Source of the DNA: Anderseniella sp963700735 | GTDB taxonomy: Bacteria > Pseudomonadota > Alphaproteobacteria > Rhizobiales > Aestuariivirgaceae | Assembly (NCBI GenBank): GCA_963700735.1 | Contig: CAVOYR010000004.1 | Span: 124,001-188,000 of the forward strand | Direction: 5' to 3' | Length of the DNA stretch: 64,000 bases | Part shown: in pieces, positions 61,013 through 64,000 of the stretch | Layout: every line of letters starts with the position of its first letter | Position numbering within the stretch: the first letter of the stretch is position 1 | The notes under the pieces: model-generated | Told to the model about the DNA's origin: nothing | Databases searched by the model: none | What the model saw: only the letters and a program-made list of their open reading frames with translations | Program-made: the position numbers and the translations under genes

Positions 61013-61672
61013 ATGAAGCAGCTTTCCGTGATCATTCCCGCACTTGATGCCAACGCACAGCTACCCGCTGCGGTTGCCCGTTTGGCAGATGCCGGCGTGG
61101 GCCAGGTCATCGTCAGTGACGGCGGCACTGTGCCGCCACCTGACCTGCCGCCGGGAGTGAAGCTGGTCGTGGGTGCGCCCGGACGGGGCCGCCAGCTCAT
61201 GGCAGGCGCTGGGGCCGCGGCTGGTGAATGGCTGCTGTTCCTGCATGCCGACACCCGCCTCGGGGCCGGATGGCAGCAGGCGGTCGAAGCCCACATGGCG
61301 GACCATCGCGGCAAGGCGGCCGTGTTCCGCTTTGCGCTGGATGACCCGCACCCTGCCGCAAGGCGGCTCGAAGCCATCGTTGCCTGGCGCAGCAAGTGGC
61401 TGGCGCTGCCCTATGGCGACCAGGGCCTGCTCGTGTCGCGCGCACTATATCAACAGGTTGGCGGCTTTCGCCCCATCCCCATCATGGAGGATGTCGATAT
61501 CGTCCGCCGGCTTGGCCGTGCCCGCCTGCGCCTGCTCGATGCAGATGCCATCACCAGCGCCGTGCGCTACCGTCGCGAAGGTTACCTGCGCCGCATGCTG
61601 CGCAATGCGGTGTGCCTGTCGCTGTACTTCATCGGCGTCTCGCCAGATCGCATAAGGCGGATTTACGCATGA
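61013..61672 (+). CDS. TIGR04283-type small glycosyltransferase (GT2)
   Basis: A 219-residue glycosyltransferase starting MKQLSVIIPALDANAQLPAA, with a GT2 core: VIVSDGG, then GRGRQLMAGAGAAAGEW and LFLHADTRLG. PIMEDVDIVRRLGRA contains the ED pair and YRREGYLRRMLRN a C-terminal helix. TIGR04283 proteins were linked to arsenosugar or related pathways only by gene neighbours. It overlaps the next gene by 4 bases. Confidence 0.83.
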   Translation: MKQLSVIIPALDANAQLPAAVARLADAGVGQVIVSDGGTVPPPDLPPGVKLVVGAPGRGRQLMAGAGAAAGEWLLFLHADTRLGAGWQQAVEAHMADHRGKAAVFRFALDDPHPAARRLEAIVAWRSKWLALPYGDQGLLVSRALYQQVGGFRPIPIMEDVDIVRRLGRARLRLLDADAITSAVRYRREGYLRRMLRNAVCLSLYFIGVSPDRIRRIYA

Positions 61673-62277
61673 GCCGCGATCACCACCTCGTCGTCATGGC
61701 CAAGCAACCGGTGCTGGGCCAGGTCAAGACCCGCCTCGGCAGGCAGATCGGAGCGATGGAAGCAACCCGCATCTACCGGCTCATGCTGTATTCGCTGCTC
61801 CGGCGGCTATCGGGGGATCCGCGCTGGACCGTGTGGGTGGCGACGGCGGGCGTGCACCAGGTTCATGCGCCCGTGTGGCCCTCTGGCGTCAGGGTGGTGG
61901 ATCAGGGCCGGGGCGGTCTGGGCCAGCGCATGCAGACCCTTCTCGACACCGTGCCGGCAGGACCTGCCGTCATCATCGGGGCAGACATTCCTGCCATCAC
62001 GCGAGACGACATCGCGGCTGCATTCCGCGCCCTCGGCAGCCACGACTATTGCTTCGGGCCTGCGCATGATGGCGGGTTCTGGCTGGTCGGTCAGTCGAGG
62101 CCATGCCGTGGCAGGCCGGCGTTCGCGCCCACCGTACGGTGGTCGAGCGAACACGCGCTGGCGGATTGCCTGCAGGGGCTTGAAGGCCACTCCATTGCCC
62201 GGTTGCGGCTGCTGGCCGACGTCGACGACGCCGCCAGCTACCGCGATCTGATGGCGTCCGATCAGCTGTCGAGTTGA
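61669..62277 (+). CDS. TIGR04282-type small nucleotidyl/glycosyltransferase (DUF2064)
   Basis: A 202-residue protein: VVMAKQPVLGQVKTRLGRQI is the TIGR04282 opening with a Lys/Arg-rich nucleotide loop, VIIGADIPAITRDDI has the metal-binding D-x-P-like motif, and FGPAHDGGFWLVG is the conserved third block. It is paired with the TIGR04283 gene through ATGA overlap; the same pair occurs in many bacteria. They probably make a sugar-bearing small molecule together. Its last 16 bases overlap the convergent metallo-hydrolase gene. Confidence 0.83.
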   Translation: MSRDHHLVVMAKQPVLGQVKTRLGRQIGAMEATRIYRLMLYSLLRRLSGDPRWTVWVATAGVHQVHAPVWPSGVRVVDQGRGGLGQRMQTLLDTVPAGPAVIIGADIPAITRDDIAAAFRALGSHDYCFGPAHDGGFWLVGQSRPCRGRPAFAPTVRWSSEHALADCLQGLEGHSIARLRLLADVDDAASYRDLMASDQLSS

Positions 62278-63257
62278 TAGCTCACCGGCACATAGTGGTA
62301 GGACCCGTCGGCGCGCTTGTCGATGTAGCCGACCGCCGGGAACGGCATGTGATAGCTGGTGAACGCAATGCGGTCCGCCGCCAGCATGTCGAGCACCTTC
62401 TTGCGGGTTGCGACGGCTGCATCCTTGTCCATGTCGAAGCGCACATGCCACTCGGGCTTGGCAATCGACAGGTACGGCTGGTTGGCAAAGTCACCGCCGA
62501 TCAGGATGCGCTTGCCGGCGCTTTCGAGGTGGTAGGCAGTGTGACCCGGCGTATGGCCATTGGCGGCCATGGCGCGGATGCCCGGTGCAACCTCGTCACC
62601 GTCCTTGATGAAGGTGAACTTGTCCTTCATCGGCGTGATGTTGCTTGCCACCAGCTTGGCCACCCGCTCGGTCGGTCCGCTCATGCGCTCTTCGGCTGAC
62701 CAGAAGTCGTGCTCGCTGGCGGCAGCGACGTAGGTCGCATTCGGGAATGTCGCCTTGTCGCCCATCATCAGCCCGCCAATGTGGTCAGGGTGGTAGTGGG
62801 TGATCACCACTTTGTCGACCTGCTCGGGCGCGTAGCCGGCGGCTTTCAGCGTATGATGGATCAGGTGGCCGGCATCCGGCATGCGCGCATCGCCATTGCC
62901 GGTATCGAACAGCACCAGCTCGCTGCCGGTATTCACGATCACGGGCGTGAACGAAATCTGCAGCATGTCCGTCGGCAGGAAGTTTGCCATGGCCTGCGCA
63001 TCGAACTCTTCCTTCGAGGCATTGATGCCGAAGATCGTGTTCGGTTCCTTCACGGTTACCGCACCATCATTGATCGTGGTGATGCTGAAGTCGCCCAGCT
63101 TGAACCGGCGATGGGTGGGGCGGTCAACGTCCTTCATCTCGGCCTTGGCAGCAGCAGGGCGCACGTTCAGCCCGGCAGCCAGTGGCACGGCAGCGGTTGC
63201 GGCGGCAGCACCGGTCATCAGGCTGCGGCGAGACAGTCCAAAGGGGGCATTGGTCAT
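62262..63257 (-). CDS. Exported metallo-beta-lactamase-fold hydrolase
   Basis: A 331-residue protein. LSRRSLMTGAAAATAAVPLA (9-28) is a Tat-type signal with the twin Arg. ITHYHPDHIGGLMMGDKATF contains the HxHxDH zinc motif; further His in AANGHTPGHTAYHLES and D in GGDFANQPY complete the site. The family includes lactonases and other hydrolases; the substrate is unknown. It overlaps the end of the convergent DUF2064 gene. Confidence 0.87.
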   Translation of the reverse strand: MTNAPFGLSRRSLMTGAAAATAAVPLAAGLNVRPAAAKAEMKDVDRPTHRRFKLGDFSITTINDGAVTVKEPNTIFGINASKEEFDAQAMANFLPTDMLQISFTPVIVNTGSELVLFDTGNGDARMPDAGHLIHHTLKAAGYAPEQVDKVVITHYHPDHIGGLMMGDKATFPNATYVAAASEHDFWSAEERMSGPTERVAKLVASNITPMKDKFTFIKDGDEVAPGIRAMAANGHTPGHTAYHLESAGKRILIGGDFANQPYLSIAKPEWHVRFDMDKDAAVATRKKVLDMLAADRIAFTSYHMPFPAVGYIDKRADGSYHYVPVSYQLDS

Positions 63258-63392
63258 CGTTGTGGCTTCTCCTCGGTCATGAATGAAACGGGCGGAGCAT
63301 CAACTCCGCCGGTATCGTAACGATAACAATGACCGATTGTTCAGCCCTCGCACCATCACAAGTGCGTCAGATGGCCAGCAATGTGGACCGCG

Positions 63393-63941
63393 TCAGCCCT
63401 TGCTGCGCTGCAGGTGTTCGTCCAGCCGGGGCATGATCTCGACGAAGTTGCACGGCATGTGCCGGTAGTCGAGTTGCTTCGACAGCAGCTCGTTCCAGCC
63501 ATCCTTGCACGCCCCGGGCGAGCCGGGCAGGCAGAACACGTACTTGCCCGACGCAACGCCGGCGGTTGTGCGGGACTGCATCGTCGATGTGCCGATTTTC
63601 TGCCATGACATCATGTGGAAGGCGATGGAAAAGCCGTCGGCTTCCTTGTCTAGCAATGGCTTGACCGCCTCGATGGTTACATCGCGCCCGGTCAGCCCCG
63701 TACCGCCAGTGGTGATGATCACATCGGTGTCGTCACGCTTCAGCCATTTGCGCATGGTGGAGCGGATGGCGCGGATGTCATCCTTCACGATCGCGCGGGC
63801 GGACAGGTTGTGTCCGGCTCCGGCAATCAGACCGGACAGTGTGTCGCCGGACTTGTCGTTTTCAAGGGTGCGGGTATCGGACACCGTAAGGACGGCAATC
63901 CGAACCGGTATGAAGGGTCTGCTTTCGTCTATTCTGGACAT
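63393..63941 (-). CDS. moaB: Molybdenum cofactor biosynthesis protein B
   Basis: A 182-residue protein. VLTVSDTRTLENDKSGDTL, TDVIITTGGTGLTGRDVTIE (GGTG molybdopterin loop) and VFCLPGSPGACKDGWNELL are MoaB hallmarks. MoaB/Mog proteins adenylate molybdopterin before metal insertion. Start ATG 63941 has GGTGA five bases upstream; GTG 63950 is the alternative. Confidence 0.92.
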   Translation of the reverse strand: MSRIDESRPFIPVRIAVLTVSDTRTLENDKSGDTLSGLIAGAGHNLSARAIVKDDIRAIRSTMRKWLKRDDTDVIITTGGTGLTGRDVTIEAVKPLLDKEADGFSIAFHMMSWQKIGTSTMQSRTTAGVASGKYVFCLPGSPGACKDGWNELLSKQLDYRHMPCNFVEIMPRLDEHLQRSKG

Positions 63942-63946
63942 GAGGG

Positions 63947-64000
63947 TCACCAGTCATGACGTGAGTTGAAGGGGTTGATAAGGGGCGTCGCGCGCTTGTA
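63947..64000 (-). CDS. Possible C-terminus of a gene entering from the right edge
   Basis: Minus-strand bases 64000-63947 are open and read YKRATPLINPFNSRHDW, then a stop at 63949-63947, five bases before moaB. The short peptide is plausible as the end of a gene co-transcribed with moaB. It is too short to assign a family. Confidence 0.35.
   Translation of the reverse strand, partial: YKRATPLINPFNSRHDW

Overview
The window reads as a contiguous chromosomal segment of a high-GC alphaproteobacterium, most likely of the Hyphomicrobiales or a close relative. Three things support this: an F0 ATP synthase operon atpI-B-E-F'-F with separate b and b' subunits, a ctaC-D-B-(CoxF)-G-E / DUF983 / SURF1 / thrC / M16-peptidase run, and an smc / DsbA / DciA / mutY / CcrM / rnhB neighbourhood. 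Placement below class is an inference from gene content. No rRNA, tRNA, CRISPR array, transposase or prophage was seen.

Layout. 1-5.7 kb: a TetR regulator diverges from a PspA / YiaAB / lipase operon. Three palindromes lie between them, and an acyltransferase (aas-like) gene interrupted by three apparent frameshifts follows. 5.7-12.4 kb: omega-transaminase, OsmC, a TipF-like degenerate EAL protein, a HAD phosphatase, ribF and small secreted proteins. 12.1-19.1 kb: DUF4170, a CysQ-like phosphatase, frameshifted pmbA and ubiA on the minus strand, then rsmE, an Stf0-type sulfotransferase and gshA on the plus strand. 19.2-22.9 kb: an enolase-superfamily / 3-hydroxyacid dehydrogenase pair facing a LysR gene, separated by hairpin repeats and a gene-free, less GC-rich stretch. 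23-29.2 kb: DUF1127, two DUF937-type genes (one frameshifted), MATE, HAD, tldD and an IalB-like protein.

29.7-39.6 kb: the cytochrome aa3 oxidase structural and assembly genes, including a 53-codon CoxF-like gene, running into thrC, an M16 protease and a GNAT gene. 39.7-45.5 kb: a large membrane-anchored PAS-GGDEF-EAL protein, YqgE, a DsbD-N-like protein and a peroxiredoxin. 45.5-50 kb (minus strand): rnhA, ispH and the F0 operon with a clear promoter. 50-64 kb: L,D-transpeptidase, smc, DsbA-like, DciA, mutY, ccrM, rnhB, a radical SAM protein, two small glycosyltransferases, a Tat-type metallo-beta-lactamase-fold protein and moaB.

Functional links. The first operon reads as an envelope-repair unit: membrane remodelling by PspA, a possible lipase, and lysophospholipid import and re-acylation. 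The CysQ-like phosphatase could remove the PAP made by the nearby sulfotransferase. TldD and PmbA are normally partners, and both are present about 12 kb apart.

Five single-base frameshifts occur in three genes (aas-like, pmbA and the second DUF937-type gene). Four fall in short C runs. The genes are otherwise open and well conserved, so sequence error and very recent decay are both possible.
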